Shown in pieces: positions 7,550 through 15,026 of a stretch of 21,257 nt of DNA. Below the pieces are notes generated by a model. That model saw nothing but the letters and a program-made list of their open reading frames with translations. It was not told where the DNA came from and ran no database searches. Origin of the DNA: Actinomycetota bacterium (GTDB lineage Bacteria > Actinomycetota > Acidimicrobiia > Acidimicrobiales > Microtrichaceae); contig JAFDWA010000002.1 of assembly GCA_018268735.1 (NCBI GenBank), forward strand, positions 1 through 21,257, written 5' to 3'. Position numbers and translations under genes: made by a program. Numbering within the stretch: the stretch's first letter is position 1; each line of letters begins with the position of its first letter.

Positions 7550-7569
7550 ACCGTAGCACTGCATGCTAC
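7550..7569 (-). promoter_or_regulatory. Leaderless promoter and operator of the second vapBC-type operon
   Basis: On the minus strand the extended -10 TGCTACGGT (hexamer at 7550-7555) ends seven bases before the GTG start at 7542. Overlapping it is a perfect inverted repeat, GTAGCA (7553-7558) and TGCTAC (7564-7569), with a 5-base spacer. Such palindromes over the -10 are the usual binding site of Phd/YefM antitoxins, so autorepression is expected. Confidence 0.6.
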
Positions 7570-7644
7570 GCGTACCCTCGACAACTCGAGCCGCCTTGCG
7601 GCCTCCGGGATCCTCCGTTGTCCTACTCCGGGCAGGATGAGCCA

Positions 7645-7893
7645 ATGGCCGTGTCCAAGGTGTCGCTCAGCATCGACGAGGGCGTTCTCGCCGAGGCGAG
7701 ATCACGTGCTGGGCACCGAGAGTTGTCGGCATTTGTGAACGATGCGCTGGTTCGGCAACTTCAACATGACCGACTCGGCGAGCTCCTCGACGAGTTGGAG
7801 AACGAGTCCGGCCCCATTCCGCCCGAACTGCTCGAGGAGGCACGGGCGCTGTGGCGAGAACCCGGCGAACCCAAGCACCGCCGCTCCGCCTGA
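7645..7893 (+). CDS. Intact antitoxin of a vapBC-type locus whose toxin is destroyed
   Basis: An 82-aa protein, MAVSKVSLSIDEGVLAEARS, then ELSAFVNDALVRQL, a DNA-binding N-terminus of the ribbon-helix-helix/MazE-like actinobacterial antitoxin type. An acidic C-terminus (ELLDELENESGPIPPELLEE) is the usual toxin-binding region. The reading frame is full length. The ATG at 7645 lies six bases after CAGGAT and just ahead of the conserved KVSLSID strand; the upstream in-frame ATG at 7618 adds an unlikely leader. The cognate PIN toxin should start at 7851 inside this gene's end, but only its two ends remain. The antitoxin is therefore an orphan, unless it cross-reacts with one of the two neighbouring VapC proteins or acts as a repressor. 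Confidence 0.82.
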   Translation: MAVSKVSLSIDEGVLAEARSRAGHRELSAFVNDALVRQLQHDRLGELLDELENESGPIPPELLEEARALWREPGEPKHRRSA

Positions 7894-8001
7894 TTCTCGA
7901 CAGCGGTCGCTGTTGGGGGAGCGGTGATCCTCACCGGTGATCCCGACGACCTCCGCCGGCTCGCTGCGAGAAGCGACGACGTCCTGATCCAGCCCCTGTA
8001 G
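7851..8001 (+). pseudogene. vapC PIN-toxin relic with internal deletion
   Basis: From a GTG at 7851, overlapping the antitoxin end as in intact vapBC operons, the frame reads a short leader, then PPLRLILDSG, the first beta strand and catalytic Asp of a PIN domain, up to about 7910. The next frame, from 7924 to the TAG at 7999-8001, reads VILTGDPDDLRRLAAR and ends VLIQPL, the characteristic PIN C-terminus with its TGDPDD acidic site. About 85-90 codons between the two are missing and the frames no longer match, so no toxin can be made. The order and spacing of both ends show decay in place rather than chance similarity. Confidence 0.8.
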
Positions 8002-8109
8002 CGAAGGCCACCCGGCGATCGCCAGACAGCTGTTCAGACAACCGTTCAGGTCGGGCAACGTCGGAGACGTGTGCTCGCTCGTTGGGGCCCGCAAGACCGA
8101 ACGACCCGA

Positions 8110-8579
8110 TCATCTACTCGGCCCGATCACCGATCGGAACGCGGCAACGGCTGGGGCGAAGACGTCGCTGGTGGCGGCAGCATCGTCGCGTCGAGGTCGA
8201 CCTCGCCCGACGGCGTCGTCACCCGCCGCAGGTTGGATGCGATCTGCACACCGTCGAGGGTGCCGACCTCCGATTCGACCAGGCCGGCCATGGCGTCGAT
8301 CGCGTCGACGATCCCACTCGCCGCGTCGCCCCAGGGGATCCAGCCTTCACCGAAGCGGGCGATGCGACGCGCCACCCGCCGGTTGACCGTGCTCCGGACG
8401 GGCACAGTCGTCGAGCTGCTCACCGAGCGCGACGTGATCCGACACGAGCAGGCGGTCGATCCCGGCAGCGTCCGCTGCACACGCCACGTCGAGGATCCGG
8501 CTCCAGTCGCATGGACCTCACCGAAGGACACGAGCGTCGTGGACAACTGCGGTGCGGTGGCCGGCAGGGTCACGTCCAA
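8110..8579 (-). pseudogene. Broken luciferase-like (LLM class) F420/flavin-dependent monooxygenase
   Basis: Four consecutive minus-strand segments in shifting frames rebuild the two ends of an LLM-class oxidoreductase. Segment 1 (about 8579-8507) reads LDVTLPATAPQLSTTLV. Segment 2 (about 8505-8400) reads WSRILDVACAADAAGIDRLL, then VSDHVALGEQLD, the N-terminal barrel strands of the family. Segment 3 (about 8390-8185) reads RRIARFGEGWIPWGDAASG, a C-terminal hallmark. Segment 4 (about 8182-8110) reads DVFAPAVAAFRSVIG and ends at a TGA. The whole middle, roughly 150 residues, is gone between segments 2 and 3, and there are at least three frame changes. The ancestral start is uncertain (TTG near 8579 or GTG at 8573). 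Longer open frames across this region are fragments or shadows. Confidence 0.75.
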
Positions 8580-8598
8580 TCCGATCGATGGAATCGCA

Positions 8599-9048
8599 CT
8601 ACCGCAGTTCCCCGGAACTCCCACCGTCGGGTGACGCGAGGACGACCGTGTAGCCATCGGGGTCGGAGATCCACAGCTCCCGGTGTCCGGCGTTGGGGTT
8701 GACGTGCACGTCCAGCACGACGGGGGCATCCAGCTCATGGGCCCGAACGACGGCAGCGTCGAAGTCGTCGACCTCGAACCACAACATCACCCCGTTGCCG
8801 ACGGGAGCGTCGCGGTCGCCCAGATGGCCGTGGTGGTGGTCGGCCTCCCAGGAGTGGAGCTGCAGGATCACCCCGTCGGAGCCCCACACCGTGTGGTGCA
8901 GACGGGGGTCGTAGAGACGCTCGTACTCGACCGGTCCGTCACCGTGATGACCTCGGCCCCCGCCACCCAGCGTGCAGCCGAGCAGCACGCGATAGAAGGT
9001 GCTTGAAGCTTCGACATCGCGCACCACGATGAGCGGCTGCGCTCGCAC
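8599..9048 (-). CDS. VOC-family (glyoxalase/bleomycin-resistance fold) protein
   Basis: A 149-aa protein with the two beta-alpha-beta-beta-beta modules of the vicinal oxygen chelate fold. Module one starts RAQPLIVVRDVEASSTFYR and includes HTVWGSDGVILQLHSWE. Module two is GVMLWFEVDDFDAAVVRAHE and ends ELWISDPDGYTVVLASPDG. Relatives are glyoxalase I, extradiol dioxygenases and antibiotic-sequestering proteins; the substrate cannot be assigned. The His-rich loop ADHHHGHLGD is unusual. I prefer the GTG at 9048 because TACTGT (9056-9061) ends seven bases before it and VOC proteins usually begin a few residues before the PLIVV strand. An ATG at 9102 would add 18 residues. It stands alone between the LLM relic and hipA. 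Confidence 0.85.
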   Translation of the reverse strand: MRAQPLIVVRDVEASSTFYRVLLGCTLGGGGRGHHGDGPVEYERLYDPRLHHTVWGSDGVILQLHSWEADHHHGHLGDRDAPVGNGVMLWFEVDDFDAAVVRAHELDAPVVLDVHVNPNAGHRELWISDPDGYTVVLASPDGGSSGELR

Positions 9049-9055
9049 GACCTCG

Positions 9056-9061
9056 ACAGTA
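9056..9061 (-). promoter_or_regulatory. -10 box of a leaderless promoter for the VOC gene
   Basis: TACTGT on the minus strand lies seven bases before the in-frame GTG at 9048, the same geometry as at the second vapBC pair and the MBL gene. There is no clear -35 element. Confidence 0.4.
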
Positions 9062-9152
9062 GCGTCGACAGCGCTGTGGCCTGCTCCCCGGGCAAGTGAC
9101 ATCTACGTACAGGCCCTCAGGGGCAGGTGCCTCGGAGTCGGATCCTCCTCCG

Positions 9153-10421
9153 TCAGACACCGATGGCAGGAAGCCGTGCCGCAGCGTGCTCGATGGTGTC
9201 GGGGTCGACGCCGTTGCGATCCGCGACCGTCGGCCACTCCTCGACTGCCGCCACGGCTTCGTCGACCATGTCGGCGACCACATGCGGCTCGAGCCCGGCC
9301 GGCTTGTGGAGTCCGACCAGGTCGTCGCGGGTGATGTAGGCACCCTTGCCCGCCACGTCGAGGTAGTGCTCGCCTGGATCGACGGCCGCGAACGTAGGCC
9401 GCGGGCCGAGCGAGAACGTCAGGTCGAAGGCGGGGGCGAGCCGCCACCCGTCGGTGGGCGTCCACAGGTAGGCGATGTTGCGGGCGTGGTCGTCGCGGTT
9501 GTGGGCGACGACGTTGAACACCGCCCGCCTGACCATCTCTGTGACCTCGCGCACGTCACCGGTCACTCGACGCGCAAGGCGGATGACGTCGTCGTAGCCG
9601 ACGTGCTGACCGAGCTCGGGGTAGGCCTCGAGCAGGCCTGCTGCGGTGGCCATGTGGACCCGGCCGGGCTGCGCGCCGGGCTCAGGGATCCTGTCGAAGC
9701 GCCGGACAGCCAGGTACTGCGTTCCCGATGCGCCGGGGAGCAGTTGGTGCTCACAGGTGGTGATTCCCGCTGTTCGTGCCATCTCCAGGTACGAAGCTTC
9801 GACCGCTGACAGGGATGCGCTGTCGTCCTGGCCGTGGAACTTGACCAGCCAGGGAACTGAGCCGGGTGGCAGGTTTCCGTTGTCGGCGACCAGCCGTCCC
9901 TCGGGTGTGTAGGCCGCGGTGATCTTGGGCCGGGCACCACCGGCGCTTCCTCCGGCAGCGAGCGCAACTGCCTCTGCGGCCTGGTCGTGGGCGTCCTCTC
10001 CAGCGAAGTGGCGAAGGGCTTCGTTCTGCACGCGGTCGAGGTCCACGAGCGCGACTTCGACGGACCCGGGACCCTCCACGGGGCGGAAGGTGAGCGCTCC
10101 CATGGTCCGGCGCCCGAGCCATGTGAGCATGTCGAGGGGTTCGGGACGTTCGATGCCGTGGCGGCGCATGTCGCGGCGCAGCACGCTGCGCCCCCACGAG
10201 TCCGGGCCTGCATCGGACAGCAGCCCGGGAAGGTGCTCCGGGTTCACCCCCGGGAAGCTCCGTCCCCGCTGACCGAGCGGGTGCCGCAGCGGAGCGAGGT
10301 CGGCCCCGGTCGCGACGTGCTCGTCTGTGTACTCGACGAAGGTCACCGACCCGCGCTGGGCGACGCGTGCGACGGTCCACGGGCCGTCGACGCCTTCGTA
10401 GACGACGTCGACCGTTCTCAC
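9153..10421 (-). CDS. hipA: HipA-family serine/threonine kinase toxin
   Basis: A 422-aa HipA-type kinase, close to the usual length. The N-terminal domain contains LLSDAGPDSWGR (residues 67-78), typical of the family. The Gly-rich loop is GGSAGGARPK (157-166), with Ser159 placed as a possible autophosphorylation serine. The ATP-binding lysine is Lys194 in WLVKFHG. The catalytic loop is HNRDDHARN (Asp310, equivalent to E. coli HipA Asp309). The metal-binding Asp333 lies in LAPAFDLTFS. HipA phosphorylates aminoacyl-tRNA synthetases (GltX in E. coli), causing growth arrest and persistence. The GTG start overlaps the hipB stop by 4 bases (GTGA), so they form an operon. All key residues are present, so the kinase is predicted active. 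Confidence 0.95.
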   Translation of the reverse strand: MRTVDVVYEGVDGPWTVARVAQRGSVTFVEYTDEHVATGADLAPLRHPLGQRGRSFPGVNPEHLPGLLSDAGPDSWGRSVLRRDMRRHGIERPEPLDMLTWLGRRTMGALTFRPVEGPGSVEVALVDLDRVQNEALRHFAGEDAHDQAAEAVALAAGGSAGGARPKITAAYTPEGRLVADNGNLPPGSVPWLVKFHGQDDSASLSAVEASYLEMARTAGITTCEHQLLPGASGTQYLAVRRFDRIPEPGAQPGRVHMATAAGLLEAYPELGQHVGYDDVIRLARRVTGDVREVTEMVRRAVFNVVAHNRDDHARNIAYLWTPTDGWRLAPAFDLTFSLGPRPTFAAVDPGEHYLDVAGKGAYITRDDLVGLHKPAGLEPHVVADMVDEAVAAVEEWPTVADRNGVDPDTIEHAAARLPAIGV

Positions 10422-10735
10422 CGCCGGCCACGCTGTCGCTGGGGCTCGGAACGGGCCACGAACCGGTCGATCGTCTCGACGGGCGGCGGCTCGAGGAGTT
10501 GCTGCAGGTCGCCGGTGCGGTGGAGGGCGGCGAGGACGGCGAGGAAGTTCGGCAGCGTCGCCGAGCCGGCCTGCTCCATCCGCGCCACCGTCGCCCGACC
10601 GACGCCGGCCCGGTCAGCCAGTGTGCGCTGAGTCATGTTCTGGCGCAGGCGCTCGCGTCGCACACGAGCGCCGAGCTCCGACGCCAGCTCATACGCGCTC
10701 AACAGCATCACGTCCACATCGAGGCGTCGACTCAT
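10418..10735 (-). CDS. hipB: HipB-type XRE-family antitoxin/repressor
   Basis: A 105-aa protein with a Cro/C1-type helix-turn-helix at about residues 30-60 (QNMTQRTLADRAGVGRATVA, then RMEQAG) and a basic C-terminal tail ending RQRGRR. HipB binds operators upstream of hipBA and neutralises HipA. The ATG at 10735 is the first start after the palindromic promoter region; GATAAT ends 9 bases before it. The reading frame stays open further upstream, but that part covers the operator region and the uvrA-like gene and is not coding. It is co-transcribed with hipA through the 4-base overlap. Confidence 0.92.
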   Translation of the reverse strand: MSRRLDVDVMLLSAYELASELGARVRRERLRQNMTQRTLADRAGVGRATVARMEQAGSATLPNFLAVLAALHRTGDLQQLLEPPPVETIDRFVARSEPQRQRGRR

Positions 10736-10738
10736 ATG

Positions 10739-10789
10739 TACGACATTATCGTAGGATCTATCCAGTACTGCCTCGCATACGAGGCAGTA
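10739..10789. promoter_or_regulatory. hipBA promoter-operator with three adjacent palindromes
   Basis: Directly upstream of hipB lie three perfect inverted repeats in 51 bases. They are TACGA-CATTA-TCGTA (10739-10753), GGAT-CT-ATCC (10754-10763), and a 24-base one with 10-base arms and a CATA centre (10766-10775 and 10780-10789). The first covers the likely minus-strand -10 (GATAAT, 10745-10750). This fits HipB autorepression. The arms differ from the E. coli hip operator TATCC-N8-GGATA except for the central ATCC/GGAT element. Confidence 0.65.
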
Positions 10790-10863
10790 TGAAGGGTCGG
10801 CATGGTGCCAGCAAGCCGGCACCTCCTGCACTTGGACCCATGACCGTGATGATCGAGCTTGTG

Positions 10864-10910
10864 GAACTCGGGGGAGATCGGCCTCGGAGCCGTCGACAGC
10901 CCCCAAGTTC
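10864..10910 (-). terminator. Hairpin after the UvrA-like gene
   Basis: Eleven-base arms (10864-10874 and 10900-10910) pair with one G-U wobble around a 25-base loop that can itself fold. It starts 7 bases after the stop of the UvrA-like gene and would separate it from hipBA. There is no T-rich tail, so termination is plausible rather than certain. Confidence 0.45.
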
Positions 10911-10916
10911 GGGACC

Positions 10917-13283
10917 TCACCCAGCGACGTAGTCGGCGAGGTGCTGCCCGGTGAGCGTCGACCGCTCTGCGACCAGCTCGGCCGGCGTGCCCTCGAACAC
11001 GATCCGTCCGCCGTCGTGGCCGGCACCGGGACCGAGGTCGATGATCCAGTCCGCGTGTGCCATGACCGCCTGGTGGTGCTCGATGACGATGACGGATCGG
11101 CCTTCGTCGACGAGGCGGTCGAGCAGTCCGAGCAGTTGCTCCACATCCGCGAGGTGCAGGCCGGTGGTCGGCTCGTCGAGGACGAGCACGCCGCCCTTGG
11201 TTCCCATGTGGGTGGCGAGCTTGAGGCGTTGACGCTCGCCACCCGACAGCGTGGTGAGCGGCTGGCCGATCCTCAGGTAGCCGAGGCCGACGTCGCGCAG
11301 CCGCTCCAGGATGCGATGCGCGCTGGGGACGCTGGCGTCGCCTTCGGCGAAGAACGTCGCCGCGTCGTCGACCGACATGGCGAGGACCTCGGCGATGTCA
11401 CGGCCGCCGAGGGTGTGCTCGAGCACTGAGGGGTCGAACCGCTTGCCGTCGCAGTCCTCGCACACGGTCACGACCGATGCCATCACGCCGAGATCGGTGT
11501 AGACGACCCCGGCGCCTCCGCATGTAGGACACGCCCCCTCGGAGTTGGCGCTGAACAGCGCCGGCTTGACCCCGTTGGCCTTGGCGAACGCCTTGCGGAT
11601 CGGCTCCAGCAGGCCGGTGTAGGTGGCGGGGTTGCTCCGCCGTGACCCCTTGATCGGCGCCTGATCGACGGTGACGACGTCGTCGCGGCCCGACACGGAT
11701 CCGTCGATCAACGAGCTCTTGCCGGACCCGGCGACGCCGGTGATGACGACGAGCACGCCGAGGGGGATGTCGACGTCGACGTCGACGAGGTTGTTGGTGT
11801 GCGCACCGCGGATCTCCAACGCTCCCGAGGTCGCGCGTACTGCGGACTTGAGCCTCGCTCGGTCGTCGAGGTGGCGACCGGTGACGGTGCCGCTGGCGCG
11901 GAGGCCAGAGACGTCGCCCTCGAAGCAGATCCTGCCACCGGCCGACCCTGCACCCGGACCGAGGTCGACGACGTGGTCCGCGATCTCGATGACCTCCGGC
12001 TTGTGCTCCACGACGAGCACTGTGTTGCCCTTGTCGCGCAGTCGCAGCAGCAGGTCGTCCATGCGGGCGATGTCGTGGGGGTGCAGCCCGGCGGTCGGCT
12101 CGTCGAACACGTAGGTGACGTCGGTGAGCGACGATCCGAGGTGGCGGATCATCCGGGTGCGCTGGGACTCGCCGCCCGACAGCGTCGTCGCCGGCCGGTT
12201 GAGGCTGAGGTAGCCGAGGCCGATCTCGACGAACGAGTCCATCGTCTCGGCCAGCGAGGCGAGCAGCGGCGCGACCGACGGCTCGTCGACGCCCCGGATC
12301 CACTCGGCGAGGTCGGTGATCTGCAGATCGCACGCCTCGGCGATGCTCACGCCTGCGATCTTCGACGATCGGGCGGCGACGTTCAGGCGGGTGCCGTCGC
12401 AGTCGGGGCACGTCCCGAAGGTGATCGCCCGCTCGACGAACGCCCGGATGTGGGGCTGCATCGATTCGGGGTCCTTCGACAGCATCGACTTCTGGATGCG
12501 CGGGATGAGGCCCTCGTAGGTGACGTTGATGCCCTCGACCTTGATCCGGGTCGGCTCCTTGTACAGCAGCGCGTGGAGCTCCTTCTTCGTGAAGCGGCGG
12601 ATCGGCTTGTCGGGGTCGAAGAACCCGCAACCACGGAAGATGCGCCCGTACCAGCCGTCGACGGAGTAGTTGGGGATGGTGAGCGCCCCCTCGTTGATCG
12701 ACAACGAGTCGTCGTAGAGCGCGGTGAGATCGAAGTCGCTGACCTGACCGCGGCCCTCGCAGCGGGGGCACATGCCACCGAGGCGGGTGAAGCTGCGCTT
12801 CTCCCGGGTGGTGGTCCCACCCTTCTGCACGGTGACCGCCCCGGCGCCGCTGACCGTCGCGAGGTTGAACGAGAACGCGCTCGGCGGGCCGACGTGCGGC
12901 TCACCGAGTCGGCTCCACAGGATCCGCAACATGGCGTGGGCGTCGGTGGCGGTGCCGACGGTCGAGCGGACGTCGCCGCCCATGCGCTCCTGGTCGACGA
13001 GGATTGCGGTGGTCAGGCCGTCGAGCACGTCGACATCGGGTCGGGCCATCGAGGGCATGAACCCCTGGACGAACGTGCTGTAGGTCTCGTTGATGAGCCG
13101 TTGGGACTCCGCGGCGATCGTTCCGAACACCAGCGAGCTCTTGCCGGACCCGGACACACCGGTGAACACCGTGAGACGCCGCTTGGGGATCTCGACGCTG
13201 ACATCACGCAGGTTGTTCACCCGGGCGCCGGTCACGCGGATCGTGTCATGTGAATCGGCCGGATGCATCGATGTGCTCACCAC
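10917..13283 (-). CDS. UvrA-like tandem ABC ATPase (excinuclease A paralogue)
   Basis: A 788-aa protein with two ABC ATPase halves as in UvrA. Half one has GVSGSGKSSL (about 41-50), CPRCEGRG, CPDCDGTRL, the signature TTLSGGESQR (about 366) and FDEPTAGLHP. Half two has GVAGSGKSSL (about 515), CPTCGGAG with a later CEDCDG zinc pair, TTLSGGERQR (about 680) and VLVLDEPTTGLH. It is about 150 residues shorter than housekeeping UvrA (about 940-970 aa). It matches the short paralogues of actinobacteria, some linked to resistance to DNA-binding drugs (DrrC of Streptomyces). The main uvrA of repair is probably elsewhere. The start lies among GTG (13283), GTG (13280) and ATG (13268); GGAGGT precedes the GTGs within a 12-base palindrome (13284-13295). 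It is divergent from the GH79 gene. Confidence 0.92.
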   Translation of the reverse strand: MVSTSMHPADSHDTIRVTGARVNNLRDVSVEIPKRRLTVFTGVSGSGKSSLVFGTIAAESQRLINETYSTFVQGFMPSMARPDVDVLDGLTTAILVDQERMGGDVRSTVGTATDAHAMLRILWSRLGEPHVGPPSAFSFNLATVSGAGAVTVQKGGTTTREKRSFTRLGGMCPRCEGRGQVSDFDLTALYDDSLSINEGALTIPNYSVDGWYGRIFRGCGFFDPDKPIRRFTKKELHALLYKEPTRIKVEGINVTYEGLIPRIQKSMLSKDPESMQPHIRAFVERAITFGTCPDCDGTRLNVAARSSKIAGVSIAEACDLQITDLAEWIRGVDEPSVAPLLASLAETMDSFVEIGLGYLSLNRPATTLSGGESQRTRMIRHLGSSLTDVTYVFDEPTAGLHPHDIARMDDLLLRLRDKGNTVLVVEHKPEVIEIADHVVDLGPGAGSAGGRICFEGDVSGLRASGTVTGRHLDDRARLKSAVRATSGALEIRGAHTNNLVDVDVDIPLGVLVVITGVAGSGKSSLIDGSVSGRDDVVTVDQAPIKGSRRSNPATYTGLLEPIRKAFAKANGVKPALFSANSEGACPTCGGAGVVYTDLGVMASVVTVCEDCDGKRFDPSVLEHTLGGRDIAEVLAMSVDDAATFFAEGDASVPSAHRILERLRDVGLGYLRIGQPLTTLSGGERQRLKLATHMGTKGGVLVLDEPTTGLHLADVEQLLGLLDRLVDEGRSVIVIEHHQAVMAHADWIIDLGPGAGHDGGRIVFEGTPAELVAERSTLTGQHLADYVAG

Positions 13284-13394
13284 ACCTCCGGAGGTCGAGT
13301 GATCCTGCTGGACGTCACGCTACGACCCCGCTCCATTCGATGGTTCGGACTCGGACCACGGACCCCGACTGCTCCGGGGCCCGGAGACGACCGG

Positions 13395-13400
13395 TACGCT
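13395..13400 (+). promoter_or_regulatory. -10 box of a leaderless promoter for the GH79-like gene
   Basis: TACGCT ends six bases before the ATG at 13407, and no ribosome binding site lies between them. The open frame extends 48 codons further upstream, but that part would contain the promoter. No clear -35. Confidence 0.5.
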
Positions 13401-13406
13401 CCCCGG

Positions 13407-14978
13407 ATGCGTTCGGGGGCGAGCTCACGGTTCTGGATCTCTGCCGTCGTGGCGATGGCCGCCGTCGCGACCGCCGTCGGGTGCAGCGGTTCCGACGGAA
13501 GCGGCCGGGCAGCGGGGCGCCGCGACACGACGTCGACGTCGACGAGCGCCGCGAACGCCGACGTCGTGCTCTCCACCACAGGCGACCACGCCGTGGCGAC
13601 CGTCGATGACCGCTACCAGTCGTACAACATCGAGATGGTCGAGGTGACCGGCGGCGAGTTCTGGAAGCCGTACGACTCCGGGCCGGGCAAGGTCACCCGC
13701 CCGCCGATCGACCTGCACTCCGAGCGTCTGCGCAACCTCGCGCGCGGGCTCGGACCTGCCTACATCCGGGTCAGTGGATCCTGGGCGAACTCGACGTACT
13801 TCGACGCGACCGGCACCTCGGGCGGAGCGGCTCCCGCCGGCTTCGGCGGGGTCCTGACCCCGGCGCAGTGGAAGGGCGTCGGCGAGTTCGCCAGGGCCGT
13901 CGACGGCAAGGTGGTGACGTCGTTCGCGTCGAGCCCCGGGGTCCGCGATGCCACGGGCGCGTGGCAGCCCGATCAGGCTCGTGCCCTGCTCGAGTTCAGC
14001 AAGGCCAACCACGTTCCGGTCGTCGCCGCCGAGCTCTTCAACGAGCCGAGCCTCCCCATCGGCTTTCCCGCCGGCTACGACGCCGCTGCGTTCGGTCGGG
14101 ACGTCGCGGCGTTCAAGAAACTGGTCGGTGAGGTGATGCCGGACCTCCGGCTCGTCGGTCCGGGAGCAGTCGAGGACGTGACCCCGATCATCGTCAAGGA
14201 GCCGTTGATCAGCGCCGAGGATCTGTTCACCGCCGCCGACGGCGGATTCGGTGTGGCGAGCTACCACTTCTACCCGAAGGTCTCGGCACGATGCGGCTCG
14301 ACCGAGGGACCCGAGATCGCGTTGACCCAGGAGTTCCTGTCCCGGGTCGAAGCCGACAAGAAGTTCTACGAGGCACTGCGCGACCGGTTCGCGCCCAAAG
14401 CACCCATGTGGGTGACAGAGACGGCGCAGGCCGCTTGCGGCGGTGATCGGTGGGCATCGCAGTTCCGCGACGTCATCCGCTACGTCGACAACCTCGGCCG
14501 CCAGGCGACCGGTGACGGCGACGTCGTGTTCCACAACACCCTGGCAGCCAGCGACTACGGGCTGCTCGACGAGAACGGGTTCGTCCCCCGCCCCAACTAC
14601 TGGGCTGCGGTGCTGTGGCACCGGCTGATGGGCGCGACCGTCCTGGCCGTACCGCAACACAGCCCGGTGACCGACCTGGCGGTGTATGCGCACTGCACCC
14701 CACGGTCCGCAGCGAGGGGTGTGACCTACGCGGTCATCAACTCCTCGACCACCACGACCCGAACCGTCGCGACGAAGACCGGCGCCGCCGCTGCGTACGT
14801 GCTGACCAGCGATTCGCTCGATTCCGGCTCGATCGCCCTCAACGGCTCGGTGCTGACCGCAGCAGATGACGGCACCCTTCCCGACATCAAGGCCCGGATG
14901 GTGACCGGCACGGTCGACGTCCCTCCCGCAAGCGTCGCGTTCGTGGTCGAGCGCGCCGACAACCGGGCCTGTCGCTGA
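13407..14978 (+). CDS. Secreted GH79 (heparanase/beta-glucuronidase-like) glycoside hydrolase lipoprotein
   Basis: A 523-aa predicted lipoprotein whose signal peptide ends ATAVGC (lipidated Cys26), followed by a Ser/Thr-rich linker to about 50. The catalytic (beta/alpha)8 barrel shows YQSYNIEMVEVTGGEFWKPY and AYIRVSGSWANSTYF. Its acid/base is Glu213 in AELFNEP, followed by GVASYHFYP and the nucleophile Glu338 in WVTETAQAACGG. A beta-sandwich region follows (VTYAVINSSTTTTRTV onward). This is the clan-A retaining layout of GH79, which cleaves beta-glucuronides such as heparan sulfate, arabinogalactan or related uronic-acid glycans. The substrate is unknown. The ATG at 13407 is chosen because the -10 box lies just before it. 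It is a single gene, divergent from the UvrA-like gene by 123 bases. Confidence 0.85.
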   Translation: MRSGASSRFWISAVVAMAAVATAVGCSGSDGSGRAAGRRDTTSTSTSAANADVVLSTTGDHAVATVDDRYQSYNIEMVEVTGGEFWKPYDSGPGKVTRPPIDLHSERLRNLARGLGPAYIRVSGSWANSTYFDATGTSGGAAPAGFGGVLTPAQWKGVGEFARAVDGKVVTSFASSPGVRDATGAWQPDQARALLEFSKANHVPVVAAELFNEPSLPIGFPAGYDAAAFGRDVAAFKKLVGEVMPDLRLVGPGAVEDVTPIIVKEPLISAEDLFTAADGGFGVASYHFYPKVSARCGSTEGPEIALTQEFLSRVEADKKFYEALRDRFAPKAPMWVTETAQAACGGDRWASQFRDVIRYVDNLGRQATGDGDVVFHNTLAASDYGLLDENGFVPRPNYWAAVLWHRLMGATVLAVPQHSPVTDLAVYAHCTPRSAARGVTYAVINSSTTTTRTVATKTGAAAAYVLTSDSLDSGSIALNGSVLTAADDGTLPDIKARMVTGTVDVPPASVAFVVERADNRACR

Positions 14979-15026
14979 TCTCCGTCGCTGCAGGTCGGCC
15001 CGTACCGATGCGGTGGTGTCGCCTCG

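Noticed and set aside
8127..8738. A single 203-aa minus-strand protein
   Set aside because: It overlaps the VOC gene and mixes fragments of an LLM enzyme with out-of-frame text. The family signal continues in other frames, so it is a pseudogene.
10732..10803. A 23-codon minus-strand ORF ending on the hipB start (leader peptide candidate)
   Set aside because: Its only ribosome-site-like GGAGGT is about 17 bases from the ATG, and the ORF consists of the operator palindromes, so coding is unlikely.
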